A stretch of DNA of 64,000 nt, taken from assembly GCF_001949145.1 (NCBI RefSeq), contig NW_019091501.1, forward strand, positions 1-64,000, given 5' to 3'. The stretch comes from Acanthaster planci. Its lineage: Eukaryota > Echinodermata > Asteroidea > Valvatida > Acanthasteridae. Below are positions 1-10,991 of the stretch, one piece after another (position 1 is the first letter of the stretch; each line of letters starts with the position of its first letter). The notes under the pieces were generated by a model that did no database searches, was not told the origin of the DNA, and saw only the letters and a program-made list of their open reading frames with translations. Both the position numbers and the translations under genes were made by a program.

Positions 1-2265
1 TGGAGTACCCTAGGACAGACACATGTAGAACTGAACAATGTACAGAATGGTCTCGACCATGGGAGGTATTGTCATGTTGCATATCCTGGGACAGTTCGCA
101 TTGTTTCAACAACCTGAAACATACAATGTACATGTACATTATTTTGAGAAACATACAGTTTGTTACAGATTGTAACACGTTTTGCTACATGTACATGTAA
201 TACATGTAGGATTGTATTTCTGGTTTATTGGAAAGAAAAATGCTATTTTTTAAATATTATGGGAAACACCCAGACACTTCATCAAAATACCTTGCGGGTT
301 CTATTGTGTTACCAATATTCTTAAATTATCTAAATTTCTTAAATGAATCAAAACTGTTAAGTACATGCACATATATTAACCGTGTCTATGGAATTCATTA
401 CAGAATTAAAAAGATGAAGGAAACTGATTTTGCACTGCCATCGTGTTTTGTGTGAATTATTAGGATTTCTTTTTTGTAGTACACAACTAGTGAGAAGAAT
501 GCACACACAAATCTTCAAGTCTGAGACAATTGTGGACATTTGTTCTTTTTCAGAGTCTAAATGTGATGAATTTAGACAAAAAGTGACAAGAAGTTGTGAT
601 TATATGATTAAGTACCATAAAAGTCCCTTTTCCAGTTATTCTAAAATACATGTACACGTCGTTCCAATTATGATATAGATTCCAGTATGTATACATGTAT
701 TATGAGATTAGAAATGACAGTTATTAGGCAGTGACACCAAAACCAGTAACAAAATGTTTTTAATAAAGTAAGTTTTAAATTAAATTGAGTCATTACTGTA
801 TTGATCACAAACAGACAAAGGAGCTTGATCAATAACAAAATGAGACTGCTTTTCACACACATTCAGACATTAGAGCAAGGTAAAATACCAGCATTTTGTA
901 CCTACACATACATGTAGCATGTACATGTATTGTAATATAATATACATATACAGTACATGCCGTTGATGGCATTTTTTCACTCACTGGTTATTAGCTACAT
1001 GTATATGTATCATGAGTTTCTTGTAAACAAATTCCTGCGAACTCTAGTTTTGCCAAATCGTAGAGCTGGTTTGAAACCTGGTGTGTGCTTTACCCATGGT
1101 ACATACAGTACATGTGTCTCTGAAGGAATTGTGTTCTCTGCAGGTACACGTACATGTATACATGTAGGCACAACACTGCATGCGTTTCACGTAGGCTTAG
1201 ACAGTATTTAAGGTGGTTTGTGATTAATAAAATTACCTGATTTAAATTCCTTAGTTTAATATCGAAATTTGTTGAATTTTTAACCAAACTAATAAAAAAA
1301 AATTAATACTGTACATGTACATACATCTGTACATGTAGGCAGCTAAATTTGCCTGCTTTGGAATAGATACATGTAGATGTAATTAAGCTGACATGTCTCC
1401 AATTTTTAAAAAAAGAAAAACAAAGCTGATTTCTGAACGAAAAGAGGAGCTGTGTTGCGATTGGTCGAGCTGTCAGGCAGCTGACAGTGACTGAGAGTAC
1501 ATGTACATGCTGCCGAGTTTCTGTAGTGTGGTTGGGAAAAATATTCAAGAATTTCACTACTTTAAAGAGGACATTTCATTTTAAAGTGAATAAACCTCCC
1601 CATAGACACCTAACTCCACCAAGAAGGCATGTACATGTATGAAATTTTGTTGCAAAGACAAATTTCGGAAATTTCATGTCTCTAACTGGATAGGTGCTAG
1701 TAGTACTAGGCCTAGTAGTACTACTACTAACCATGCTAACAGTAACAACAGTGACACAACACTGACAGGTTTTTGAAGACAAAATGTTCAAACAAATTTT
1801 GACACAAATTTGATCTAGTTCCTCTTCAACTATACGCCTAAGTTATATACTTATTACTTTCGCACGAAATGAAAATGAAAAACTTCCGAACAAAAATCTG
1901 AGAAAGAAAAGCAAGGGAGGTAGAACTTACCAGAAGTGACTTCGTTGAGTAAAAAAATAAAAATACCGCCATGGGCCAGACTAACAATTAGTACATTGTC
2001 AATACGAGACGGGCAGTCTGGGCACTACGCTGATAGCCTTGATAAAAAGCGCCATCCTTTGACGATACAGGGTGCAGACCACTAATTCAAGTGAGAGTTT
2101 TAGTCTGGCCAGCTTATTAGCATTAAAAGTGCCTCCCCCCCCCACAGTATCTTTTCAAAAAGGAGATTGTTTAGCTTTCAAAATGGTGAGGTTGTGTAAA
2201 TCGGTGCCAGGTTCAACTCCCTGGGTCTTTGAGCTTTCATATGAGAGCAAAATTGCTAAAAACTA
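1..2265. repeat. TACATGTA-rich intergenic tract
   Basis: No convincing exon is seen here. The tract is AT-rich and unusually dense in the self-complementary octamer TACATGTA and overlapping forms such as GTACATGTAC, near 125-140, 185-208, 645-655, 905-930, 1143-1170, 1310-1340, 1366, 1499-1510 and 1628-1640. Each forms a palindrome, and alternating pyrimidine-purine steps are common. A 14-bp perfect palindrome, TACTAGGCCTAGTA, lies near 1704-1720. Such octamer clusters are known as dispersed low-complexity sequence in several marine invertebrate genomes, and I infer no function. Confidence 0.55.
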
Positions 2266-2545
2266 CGGTTTGAAAATGGTCCTAATTAAGTGCCCCAGAC
2301 TTCGGAAAAAACACTTTGCGGGGGTGATTTTGTTTTGTGGGAATAGTTAAAAATGTAATTGGTTAACCGACAAAAGAAATTGAAAGAAACTAAGAAATTA
2401 GTGACCAGACAATAATTTTATTTGTTTTTCAGAAATCTCAGGGATGTTGGCATGCATGTTACTAGGCCCTGAACAGTGCTGATTTTTACACAGTTTTCAG
2501 CGGGGTTTGATTTAGTGGACTGTACCCTACAAGAACGTTACGCAA
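2266..2545 (+). repeat. diverged copy of the neighbouring inverted-repeat element
   Basis: This stretch aligns by eye, with many substitutions and small gaps, to the right arm of the large palindrome at 2645-3724. Shared landmarks in order are a G-run followed by TTTTGTTTTG, ATTGGTTAACC, TTTGTTTTT, CTCAGGGA, TGATTTTTACAC, TTTTCA, and an end resembling GTGGACTGTACCC. It reads as an older partial copy in the orientation of the right arm. No coding function is seen. Confidence 0.5.
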
Positions 2546-2644
2546 CTGACGACTGTTGGCACCAATGCACTGTGGGCCACATAATATGGAATCTTACGAA
2601 ACCAAGGGGCTGTGGGCATCGCCCCTAGAATACGTACAGGCGCA

Positions 2645-3724
2645 CTATGGGTGCACTGAACCTATTCAAGCTCCATTGAAAATAGTGTAAAATCAACCAA
2701 GTTTGGAGCCCCATGGCAGGCAACTGAAGTCCCTGAGGCCTCTCAAACAAAAAACAATGAGTTGTTTGGTCCTTCAGATTTCATTTGATTTTTAATTTTT
2801 AGTAAGTTAACCAATGATTTTTTTAATTATCCGCCCAAAACAAACTCACCCCCCAAAAAGTGAATGTTGCCAATCCTTCCATATGCAGCAAGGTATGAGA
2901 CGGAGAGAACCCCCCCCCCGCCTTTGTGTTGGTCGTTGTCTCGCAGGAATCTGGGGAATTCCTTTCAGACATCTTTGGGGGGGATGTGTTAAGTAACAAT
3001 AGTCTGGAAGGTGTATAGGGATTGGACATGTTTGGGGGGTACCCCTCGGTCTCATTTCTTGCTGGGTTTACATTTTTGTCTGCTCAGTTGCCCCCAGATG
3101 GGTGTCCCTGAATCTACAGACATGATCCTGGGCCATACTGACACAATCCCACCATTTCTTGGCCCAAACAGACCCCTCTTTTCGAAACAATCTCTGGGGG
3201 GTACTTTCTGTGCGCCTCCGCCTGGCGGAGAATTTTCCTTGAATTGGGACTAACACTGCACCCCTATGTGTGCAGTGTCCCAATTCAAGGACAATTCTCC
3301 GCCAGACCGAGGCGAAAAGAGGGGTCTGTTTGGGCCAAGAAATGGTGGAATTGTGTCAGTATGGCCCAGGATCATCTGTGTAGATTCAGGGGCACCCATC
3401 TGGGGGCAAAGCAGACAAAACTGGGATTGAATATTAGTCCGAAGAGCCCCAGGAAGGTGAGGGATGTCATTTGAAAAATGGCCGCTGGGAGGGCTTGGCA
3501 ACATTCACTTTTGGGGGGCTGAGTTTGTTTTGGGCGGATAATTAAAACAATCATTGGTTAACCTACTAAAAATTGAAAATCAAATGAAATTTGAAGGACC
3601 AAACAACACATTGATTTTTGTTTGAGAGGCCTCAGGGACTTCAGTTGCCTGCCATGGGGCTCCAAACTTGGTTGATTTTACACTATTTTCAATGGAGCTT
3701 GAATTAGTTCAGTGCACCCCTATA
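2645..3724. mobile_element. large inverted-repeat (foldback-like) element
   Basis: The two halves are reverse complements over most of their length. Positions 2645-2880 pair with about 3485-3724, and about 3074-3262 pair with about 3268-3422, with the centre near 3265 between GTGCAGTGT-type ends. The left arm holds about 185 bp (2881-3066) that the right arm lacks. The outer ends read like TGGGTGCACTGAAC and its complement. No long open frame suggests a transposase. The structure fits a non-autonomous foldback element or a MITE dimer, class unknown. As single-stranded nucleic acid it would fold into a long hairpin. Confidence 0.75.
2881..3066 (+). repeat. dispersed repeat nested in the palindrome's left arm
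   Basis: This segment breaks the symmetry of the surrounding palindrome and is repeated in reverse orientation at about 16925-17103, inside intron 1 of the acyltransferase gene. Shared blocks include GAGACGGAGAGAA, ACATCTTTGGGGGG, AACAATAGTCTGGAAGGTG, GGGGTACCCCTCGG and CTCATTTCTTG, allowing for substitutions. A nested insertion is the simplest reading. A deletion of the equivalent part from the right arm is the alternative. Confidence 0.65.
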
Positions 3725-3871
3725 GGCAAGACTGAGGTCCCGGCTGGCTTCAAAATGGCGACCAAATCGTTAAAGTTTGTACAGCTGTCTGGCTTGGGCA
3801 TCGTCGAGTCATACACATGCCTAGTGAGTGCACAACTTCAACTGCTTGTCGTCCAGTGCTAATACGCATGT

Positions 3872-4047
3872 AATACGGCCGTTTCACAATAGTACGCCAT
3901 CAACAGTTTGCAACGCGTTGGACAATCACAATTCGCGAAATTTGTCGACCCAATACGCGTTTGGAAAGGGTCGACAAATTTTTCACGTTGTGATTGGCCA
4001 ATGTACTGCAAACTCTTAGTGGCGCACTATTGTGAATCGCCCGTATT
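3872..4047. mobile_element. 176-bp palindromic MITE-like element, copy A
   Basis: The ends are inverted repeats (AATACGGCCGTTTCACAATAG at the left, the complement of a close variant at the right), and the palindrome continues through TTTGCAACGCGTTGG and CAATCACA towards a centre near 3960 with GGGTCGACAAAT-type halves. Related copies occur at 41252-41424 and 58871-59046. No open frame of note is present, so this is a non-autonomous element. Target-site duplications are not clear. Confidence 0.8.
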
Positions 4048-4539
4048 GTTACACGAGCTATATGGAGCTAGCTGCTTTGTCGTCACTAACTTCACTTGAA
4101 CTTACGTTAGAATAATTCTGACAATGGAGACATTTTCTGCTTCGTGCTTATGGGGTGTTTTTGACGCAGCTGGGAAGGAAGAGGGCAAACATTATTATAG
4201 GTGGTTTTGTAATGTTTTTCATTTGGAATTCACCAAACGTTGTAAATCTAAGGAAGACAGCCATTAACAGTAGGTCAAGGATTGACCACATTCACAGTAA
4301 CAGGATCATTTGCCTGTTCATAGCCTACAGCATGATATTGTAACAGATTGTCTTAATGTACATGTACATTTGCAACCCTACATAATGAGCTAAACTCAAT
4401 TCAGTTATGTTCTGTATTGGTTAATTTGCAAGCAACATACTGAGCAAGGTTTTCGTTTTCTCATTCATGTCATAATTGTTTCAGATTAGACGGCCATACT
4501 GCAAAGTTGGGACACTTGCCTCTTAGCAACTCCAATGAT

Positions 4540-5835
4540 CACATTGATCTGAGGAGAGACTTCCATGTGACTCGCAGGGCTTTTGTAAAACTTGTTAAAC
4601 TGATCCATGTCCCCAAATAAAATGGCTGGCAACCTGAGGTTGAAGTATTGGTGTTCCTGTTTTGACTTGCAACAGGCTGTATCTATACAGGGTTATCAAG
4701 AGAGCATGTACATGGTCTACTTCTGATGACTGACATGCCTCAAGAATTTTGTACATTACCTCAGCACAAACAGTTTGACAGAATCTCGGGCACACCCTTC
4801 ATTGTCACAGAGCAGTTGGCGCAACAGATAGAACACACATTAGAATTATACCTCCAGCGGAATCCAAACAGGATTATCGTAACAGCAAAAATCAGTATTC
4901 CATCAAGTTTCAGGCCGTGTGCAGCCACGAAGGTGTTTTTACTGGTATTTTTACTGGGTTCCCACAGGATCAGTCCATGGTGCAAGAGTGTTTCGCAATC
5001 ATAGCCCAATGAATCCTTATTTCCCACCAAGAGGTTACTACCTGTCGGACTCTGCTTACCCTGAGTCAGAATCATTGTTGACCTCTTATCAAGATGCCTG
5101 TGGCTATCAATCCAGAAAATGCTAGATTCAATACACTTCACAGCAGGGCCCGTTCCATCATCGAACGCACATTAGCCAGCTCAGTTGCGTTGGCGAAGCC
5201 GCATCTTCACAAAGGATCTTGAACTGCGCTCAAAAATGGTCCCTTTTGTAATCAGTGTCTGTTGTGCCATGCACAACTTGTGCCATGCCTCTGGTTTACA
5301 AGCATAATTGCCCATCCCCTTTTTCCCTTTCAAGACTGCAATAATTTTATGGTTATTTTAGCTTATTGAAAGACCCTGATTCTCATTCTTTTTTAACTAA
5401 CCTCTATTGACCTTACATGAACTACATACTTTTTTGCCTCAGGAAAGAGAAATTAGTAAGAGGTAAAACAAAGGACCAGGGACAAAGGAAAGTTTGGGTC
5501 TGATTCTAGTCATTGAAGTGCACAGGAAAAGTTTTGTTGACAACTTTATTCTTTAATACAATTTCACAGTTACAGAAAACCTTAAACCACTGAATTGTCA
5601 TGTTTGATTCTTCATTTACAAACCAATTTTTTTAACAGGTGGCATTTGGGAAGAGGAGGATGGATGGCCAAATGTTGACGGCAACTATGTGAATGGAGAA
5701 CTTGATCAGGTTAACGATGAGGATGCCAATGAGAGGAGGATTCAAATTGAGAGCAAGGATAGCTGGTATCATTTCTGCTCCTCGCAGTTGCCCAGAGCAG
5801 CTCAGTGACCGTGAATACTTCATTCCAGAGCCATG
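4540..5835 (+). mobile_element. degenerate PIF/Harbinger transposase (HARBI1-like) relic
   Basis: Reading across frames recovers the DDE_Tnp_4 / HARBI1 order. DLRRDFHVTRRAFVKLV lies near 4546-4600. EVEVLVFLF(stop)LATG lies near 4636-4680, with TGA where the family has Trp. DRTHIRIIPP and KQDYRNSKNQYSIKFQAVC lie near 4826-4920. HGARVFRN, then YYLSDSAYP, lie near 4978-5070. NARFNTLHSRARSIIERT lies near 5110-5180, KMVPFVISVCCAMHNLC near 5235-5285, and an acidic tail at about 5640-5808. Several frameshifts and the stop make it non-functional. The first acidic residue (DRTH) and third (SDSAYP) survive, but the second is Gly (VHG for the usual VHD). The enzyme would cut and paste a TIR element with 3-bp TWA target duplications. 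A Myb/SANT-like partner relic lies downstream on the other strand. Confidence 0.8.
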
Positions 5836-6419
5836 ATAGCTCACGGTTTTTTCTGCCTAGAACCCTTCCGGCACTTCACCTTAATTAAAAATTATCTCTC
5901 TGGCTGCCAGCCATCAGTGTAAATCTGTGCCATGCACAGGACGAAGATGGGAGTGTTGGGAATGGCCTTGAATTAAAAGGAATTACCAGGCCAGGGAAAA
6001 TGGAGGGGTAATGCTGAGGGGTGTAATATTGACAACACCTTTGAATTCTCACTTTGTTCTGTAAGAAAGTTAAAATGTATGCATTTTCTTCAAAACTTTA
6101 CAACACATCAATGTTAATTCTAATTGTTTCATACAGTTTGACAAGAGTAGGTTTATTCTTTGTAATTCTAAGTTACAATTTGTAAGGTGCAATGACCGTG
6201 ACCCTTCTTAACTGTAGTTTTCAACATTAAAAGTTTCAACACATTACAATTTGGTAAATAATCCTGTATTTTAACAAGAACAAAACACAATAAAAAAATG
6301 AATCATTAAAGGTGGCAAAAAGAGAACCTTTTTTTTTTCAATTCAAACCTTCACACCTAGAGTTCACTTATCTTTTAGTCCAAAGTAATTCCACAAGGTT
6401 CTTTATCGTCGTCATCATT
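5836..6419. other. non-coding stretch inside the Harbinger relic
   Basis: AT-rich sequence between the transposase relic and the convergent Myb-like relic. I see no exon, RNA gene or clear repeat here apart from short T and A runs near 6290 and 6330. It is probably internal or 3' sequence of the decayed element. Confidence 0.4.
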
Positions 6420-6690
6420 TCAGTTTAAAGAACAAGAAGTTGCTTGTTCCCTGTCATCTATTTTCTTTTCATGCTCTCCTGGAACAGATCCATCATTGAT
6501 TTGTTTCAGGTTTTTTTTTGGGGGGGGGGTTGGACTTGACGTCGGGCTATTTGAAAACTGTGAAGGCTTAGACACTGTGCCCTCACTGCTTGAAATACGT
6601 AGTGGGGGCACATAGCGTCAATGTCCCCAAGAGCTTGGTCAATTGCCTCATAATACTGCCATGAAGGTGGTTTTCCAGTTCCCGTACTTG
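6420..6690 (-). pseudogene. Myb/SANT-like (trihelix-type) protein relic, Harbinger accessory
   Basis: On the minus strand, about 6685 down to 6600 encodes GTGKPPSWQYYEAIDQALG, which matches the end of Myb/SANT-like or MADF-type DNA-binding domains (a tG-x-ppsW-x-yF-x-x-lD-x-x-LG pattern). After an apparent 1-nt frameshift the frame continues as PPLRISSSEGTVSKP, a Ser/Pro-rich linker with PTPPPKK, and a charged tail ending at a stop near 6420. Harbinger elements typically carry a Myb-like gene beside the transposase, and the protein helps transposase reach the nucleus and bind DNA. The convergent arrangement with the relic at 4540-5835 supports one decayed element. The N-terminal half of the domain is not recognisable. 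Confidence 0.55.
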
Positions 6691-8339
6691 GATTCTAACC
6701 TTGTGCAGAGCGCCCTCAGTCAGCTATTGAAGGCCATTTTCGTAATGTCTTGATTAATTTTTTTTCTACGGCCAAATGCAAAGACTTTATAAACTAACCT
6801 ACCTCTGCCGATGCTGAATAACCTAGTTTAGTCACCTTCAGTTTGAGGTAGGGACTTCCCCTTGGCTTATACAAGTTTCACCAGAGCCAGCGTCTTGCTA
6901 AGTCCCTTGGAATACGTACTAATCTCTCTGCCACGTGGCCCTTATGGGATTATTTACACAAAGGCTGCCTTGGCCAGCCAGAGTATGTCGTATACCAATA
7001 GTCGGTCTCTCCCATGTGTCTCTGAGCTGTCTAGACAGCTGTCTGAGTTGTTTCATGTTGTGGGGTGGGTCACATTTTTGTTGACTTGGTGCCCCCCCCG
7101 GACTGGATAAAAGTTACTGTGATCATATTCTGACCTTTTTTTTTCTCGTTTATTTATTACATGTAGTAGGCATTGGTAGATACCCAGGGACTCCCTCAAA
7201 TCAATTTAAATGCCATTACAAGGGTCTTTGGGGTTGGGGGCTTGATTACAAATGGCTATATAACATTGACGGAGTTGGGCCCATGATCATTGGGTTCATT
7301 TCCTGTAAATAGATGATCAGCAAAAACCAGGTGATGATACAAACATGAGCAATCTTTAGTAAAATTTACAGTTTGGTTGCACAGCCTTAAAGTTTAAATA
7401 TGCAAACATTTAAATAGGGACAAATCAACAGCGTTCTGCACAGTTACTATTTATAGCACTAAACTCAGACAAACAAAAGGTTAATTAATAACATGCAATT
7501 ACAATACCATCCCTATCAGTAAAGACAGAGGGCGGGGAATACATGAATTCGGAAATATGCAGCCCTGCACAACCAAAATTTGCATTTATAGAAGACTTTT
7601 TCACAGACTTTCTGCACCAAAACCTGAATTTCCCCCCATGCTTTTTAGATATGAATGTAATTTGATCTCTACTCTGTCATGACATTGTGGTACTAATTCT
7701 TTTTAGACCTGAAAATGAGATGTGCAGAATGAATTGCCCAGTGTCTACAAAATGTGGATTGCTTCAAGTTGACGTAGCCTTCGGCCAGCACTGAATTGTT
7801 GAATTTGCTAAACGTTGTGATAGGACTGGCACAAGTCTGTGTTTATGTAGGGCGTACTACGCGTGCGCGTGTGCTGAATTGTTATGTTCAACCTCCCTGA
7901 CGATGCCAATAAACCACGTCGTGTTCAAATCCTGCAAATGCAAAGCTATTCAGCCTTGTCAGTAACGCCACATGGTATCTGAAGTAATAAGGACCTATAG
8001 AGACTCACCCGAAGAGATGTGTTGGTAGAGTTACGGCCAAAATAACCAGGAAATGCAGGTGCTAAGTACTGACTATTCCTTACCGATTCTGGAAATTTCC
8101 ATGTTCATTCAATACGTGCGTAACGTACACGCACACCCGGGGGGGGGAGCACGGAAGGGGTTTGCCCGTGGAGTGCGCACAACGGTCTGTAAGCCTATTC
8201 TCTTCATAAAAAACGGGGTGTCCATAAGGAGCTGTTTCATTTAAAGTTACAATCTCCAGCGTTGTTTACAATACATGGATTATTGAAGAACTTGTTCTAT
8301 TTTCAATATGTACACCAGCCGTTTGTTTCATGGAGATTC
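6691..8339. other. intergenic, no feature recognised
   Basis: Both strands were read for splice-flanked exons, RNA genes and terminal repeats, and none was convincing. A run of eight C lies near 7092, and GCGTACTACGCGTGCGCGTG near 7852-7871 is a local CpG-rich alternating purine-pyrimidine patch. Confidence 0.4.
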
Positions 8340-8790
8340 TAGAAAAGGATTTCTATTTCAGCTTCTCGATCCAGCTATGATGGATCCTGCATCCGAACAC
8401 GTTTATAATGCACACGCTGCGCTGTGGTATCCTCAAATTAACACCCCTAAATTTCATGCAAAACAACAATTTAATATGTAAAACTCCCACCTTCGACATC
8501 GATTTTTTTTTCTCTGAAATATAGGCCTCTCCTCCCGACTGTAGTCGTTTAAAGAAAATCCTTCCCTTCAACATGACCTTTTCCCACAACGTTATACAAA
8601 ACGAATGTGGCATCCCATTCAAATTTTGTCCATTGCTTTTGGTTACGCGTACAGTCAAAAGTTCTTCAAGTTCGATCAAAACTCACAGTACGTCGAGACG
8701 CAGCACGCACAACCCGCCACGCACACAAATGTGTATGCGGGCAACGCGTTGGCAAGTTGGCACGGCACAGTCAAAAAGGAATTGCAGGTA
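8340..8790 (+). other. possible exon-like segments, unrecognised
   Basis: Two open stretches have exon-like borders. At about 8361-8482 a TTTCTATTTCAG acceptor leads into 40 codons (LLDPAMMDPASEHVYNAHAA and on) ending at TAA. At about 8605-8787 an ATG opens 61 codons including SIAFGYAYSQKFFKF and GNALASWHGTVKKELQ, running into a GTAAAC donor-like site. GC content is higher than in the flanks. I do not recognise either peptide. They cannot belong to one transcript in this order as terminal and initial exons, so chance or transposon remnant is equally likely. Confidence 0.2.
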
Positions 8791-9160
8791 AACAAAATAT
8801 CTCTCCCAAAGACAATTTCCATCTCAAAAATTAACTTTTCTGATACAAGTGAAAGTCCCATATAAAACTGTGTCATACGGGTTTAAAAACTCCGAGCCAA
8901 AGTTGAAATTAATAAATTATCGATAAAAATTATTGCCGGCTGTTCGTGGATCGTGGTCCATGTTCACGCAGTTAAGAAACTAAGGATGTGCACGCCATTG
9001 CTGCACAATACTGAATGAGAAGAGTTTGAACGTAGCCTGGGGGCGCTTGTCGCATAATACCCTCCCCCCGCGTACACCTATGCTGTAACGTGGACCCTGT
9101 TACACTGTGTGTGAACTCTGATTTGGCTACTGTGTGCACAAATAAACTGCAGGCGTAGTA

Positions 9161-9973
9161 ATGAATGTGGTACCGCCACCTAGCCCACATGAACGTACCG
9201 GTAATGTTGCAAAAAATTGGAAGAAGTTTAAACAACGTTTCCAGTTGTATATAATACATAGATGCGATTGGAGCATCAAAGAAGGTGTAGCGTTTTCTGC
9301 ACAATTACTTAAATTATTTGCATTTATTTCTTTCAGTGAATTTAGCTTTCAGAATCTCCATTTTTAAGTTTGACAACTTTTTCATTTCCTGTATCCAGTT
9401 TGACACCAGGATTACCACATCCGAGGAGACTTGTTACCACTATGTTGTTGCTTCCCTCCAACTATCCATCACCCAAGAAGTACAAGACATTTTGATACAT
9501 CCGCCTGCCAACCAGCCGTACACCATGTACACTGAAGGAAGAATTGGTCAAGCGTACAGGCGAGTCCGTAAAAACGGCTGCACAAACTCTTGACCTCTGA
9601 AGAGAAAAAAAAATCCCAATTCCTCCGGAAAATGCAAGAGCTGCTCGGATAACGCACGCTTGAACCGACCATATTCAAACAGTTATTCCTACAAAGGCTG
9701 CCAAGCAACGTCCAGCTTGTGCTTGCATCCTCTGCGGATAACGTTGATATTGACCAACTGGCTGTGCTGGCTAACAAAATTGTGGAAGTTGCCCTTACTG
9801 CACCCCTAAGACCAACTTGACATTGGAGAGATTTCACTTCAATAACTGTTGCCAGCAACCTGGTGAAAGCATTGACGCATACGTCACCAGACTTAGTCTT
9901 AGACACCAGTCTGCGTAAAGATTTACTCCTCGAGGTTCACGAAGGCCACAAGGGGATAGATAAAAGCCGATAA
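9161..9973 (+). mobile_element. Ty3/gypsy-type retrotransposon relic (gag joined to H2C2 end)
   Basis: An ATG at 9161 begins MNVVPPPSPHERTGNVAKNW then KKFKQRFQLY, a typical gag N-terminus. After frameshifts, ITTSEETCYHYVVASL and EVQDILIHPPANQPY (9410-9520) follow, then about 9620-9800 reads QFLRKMQELLGDNARLEPTI, FKQLFLQRLPSNVQLVLASS and NVDIDQLAVLANKIVEVA, the C-terminal half of gypsy-type gag. Soon after, 9911-9973 reads LRKDLLLEVHEGHKGIDKSR then a stop, matching the HxxxH start of the integrase H2C2 zinc finger. Protease, reverse transcriptase and RNase H are missing between the two, so a large internal deletion has joined them. No LTRs were identified. The relic cannot function. Confidence 0.75.
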
Positions 9974-10046
9974 AGGCTGTATATTCTCCATATTTGTTGC
10001 CGTAGGGATACGGCCTTGAGAATTATGATCTCTAAAACGGCCTTAA

Positions 10047-10552
10047 GGCCAAAAAAGTCTCCGGTTTCTGGTCGTCAGCCGACGTAGATCTACACGTCGG
10101 AAAATGAAAAAAGTTTTTATTTTTGGTTTAAAACCATGTCCAAAAGCTGCCAAACTTGCTTGATCAACTGGAATCCTACTACTGCGTCATTTAACGTGTT
10201 TTTGATGGGCGTACGGAATCAATCAAGGAATCCTTGTAGCTCCCCATACATTTAGTCCGGCAGGCTTTTTCAGATGATGTCATTTCTGTATTATACATTT
10301 ACATCTGGGAACCAAACAAGGTGGTCTTAAGTTCTGTGTGCGTATGCACAAGCTGAAAATGCTTTTAACCAGTAAAAGTGCGGGGGGAGTCTGTTGTAGT
10401 GTTAGTAGCAGCCGGCGTTACGTGCGCATGCAGTCGCAATGGCTATCGCGCCTATCATTTGCAGGTAAAAAAAAAAGAGGGTAAAAAAAAGCCGTCTCGC
10501 CGGGCCACTTTAAAGGCCAGCTCCTAACCAGAAAGCGGAGACTTTTTTGGCC
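10047..10552. mobile_element. 506-bp MITE with 26-bp TIRs and TAA flanks (Harbinger-like)
   Basis: The ends are 26-bp terminal inverted repeats that differ at one position. The left end begins GGCCAAAAAAGTCTCCG (10047-10072) and the right end is its complement (10527-10552). TAA sits directly outside both ends (10044-10046 and 10553-10555), a 3-bp target duplication as made by PIF/Harbinger transposases. The interior has no useful open frame, so it is non-autonomous. A short internal inverted pair, GACGTAGATCTACACGTC, lies near 10080-10097. The relic at 4540-5835 is of the class that could have mobilised such an element, although relatedness of their TIRs cannot be tested here. Confidence 0.8.
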
Positions 10553-10693
10553 TAATAATAGTCGAATGATGCACTGCTAAATGAGGGATGCTGCAACAAC
10601 CTCAATACAAAGCGGAGTACTGTTTTCCAAGGCTCTTTTGGCTAATTCCTTAGAATTAATAACACTCGACGTGGCAGGATGCCATCGGCGTTA

Positions 10694-10885
10694 ATCCGCC
10701 TCGAGCAGGAGCACCCGTCATCGGTTGAAAAGGCTGCGTTGGTGGCGAATTTTGGTTTTGTTGGTTGCGCTACGATGGTAACGCGTACATATCATAGTCG
10801 TTTGTGAACCAGCGAAGAGTAATTCCCGCCAAAGGGGTCTCTATTGCTATGGAAATTGCGCCCTCTCTTGGTCCGGCTCGGGACT
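10694..10885 (+). repeat. dispersed ~190-bp repeat, copy 1
   Basis: This region shares ATCCGCCTCGAGCAG, GTTGAAAAG, GCTGCGTTGGT, GTGAACCAGCGAAG and CCCTCTCTTGGTCC, in order and spacing, with 46821-47014. The last part recurs in reverse at 34024-34072 and 42050-42125. No open frame or A/B box is evident, so the class is unknown. Confidence 0.7.
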
Positions 10886-10991
10886 CATTCAGCAATCATC
10901 AGCATGCGTCATTGACCCCAATAAGCACACTTTCTTCCCACGCCTATCTTACTGGTTAATTAAAACGATGTAGAGTATTCTCAGTTATCAA

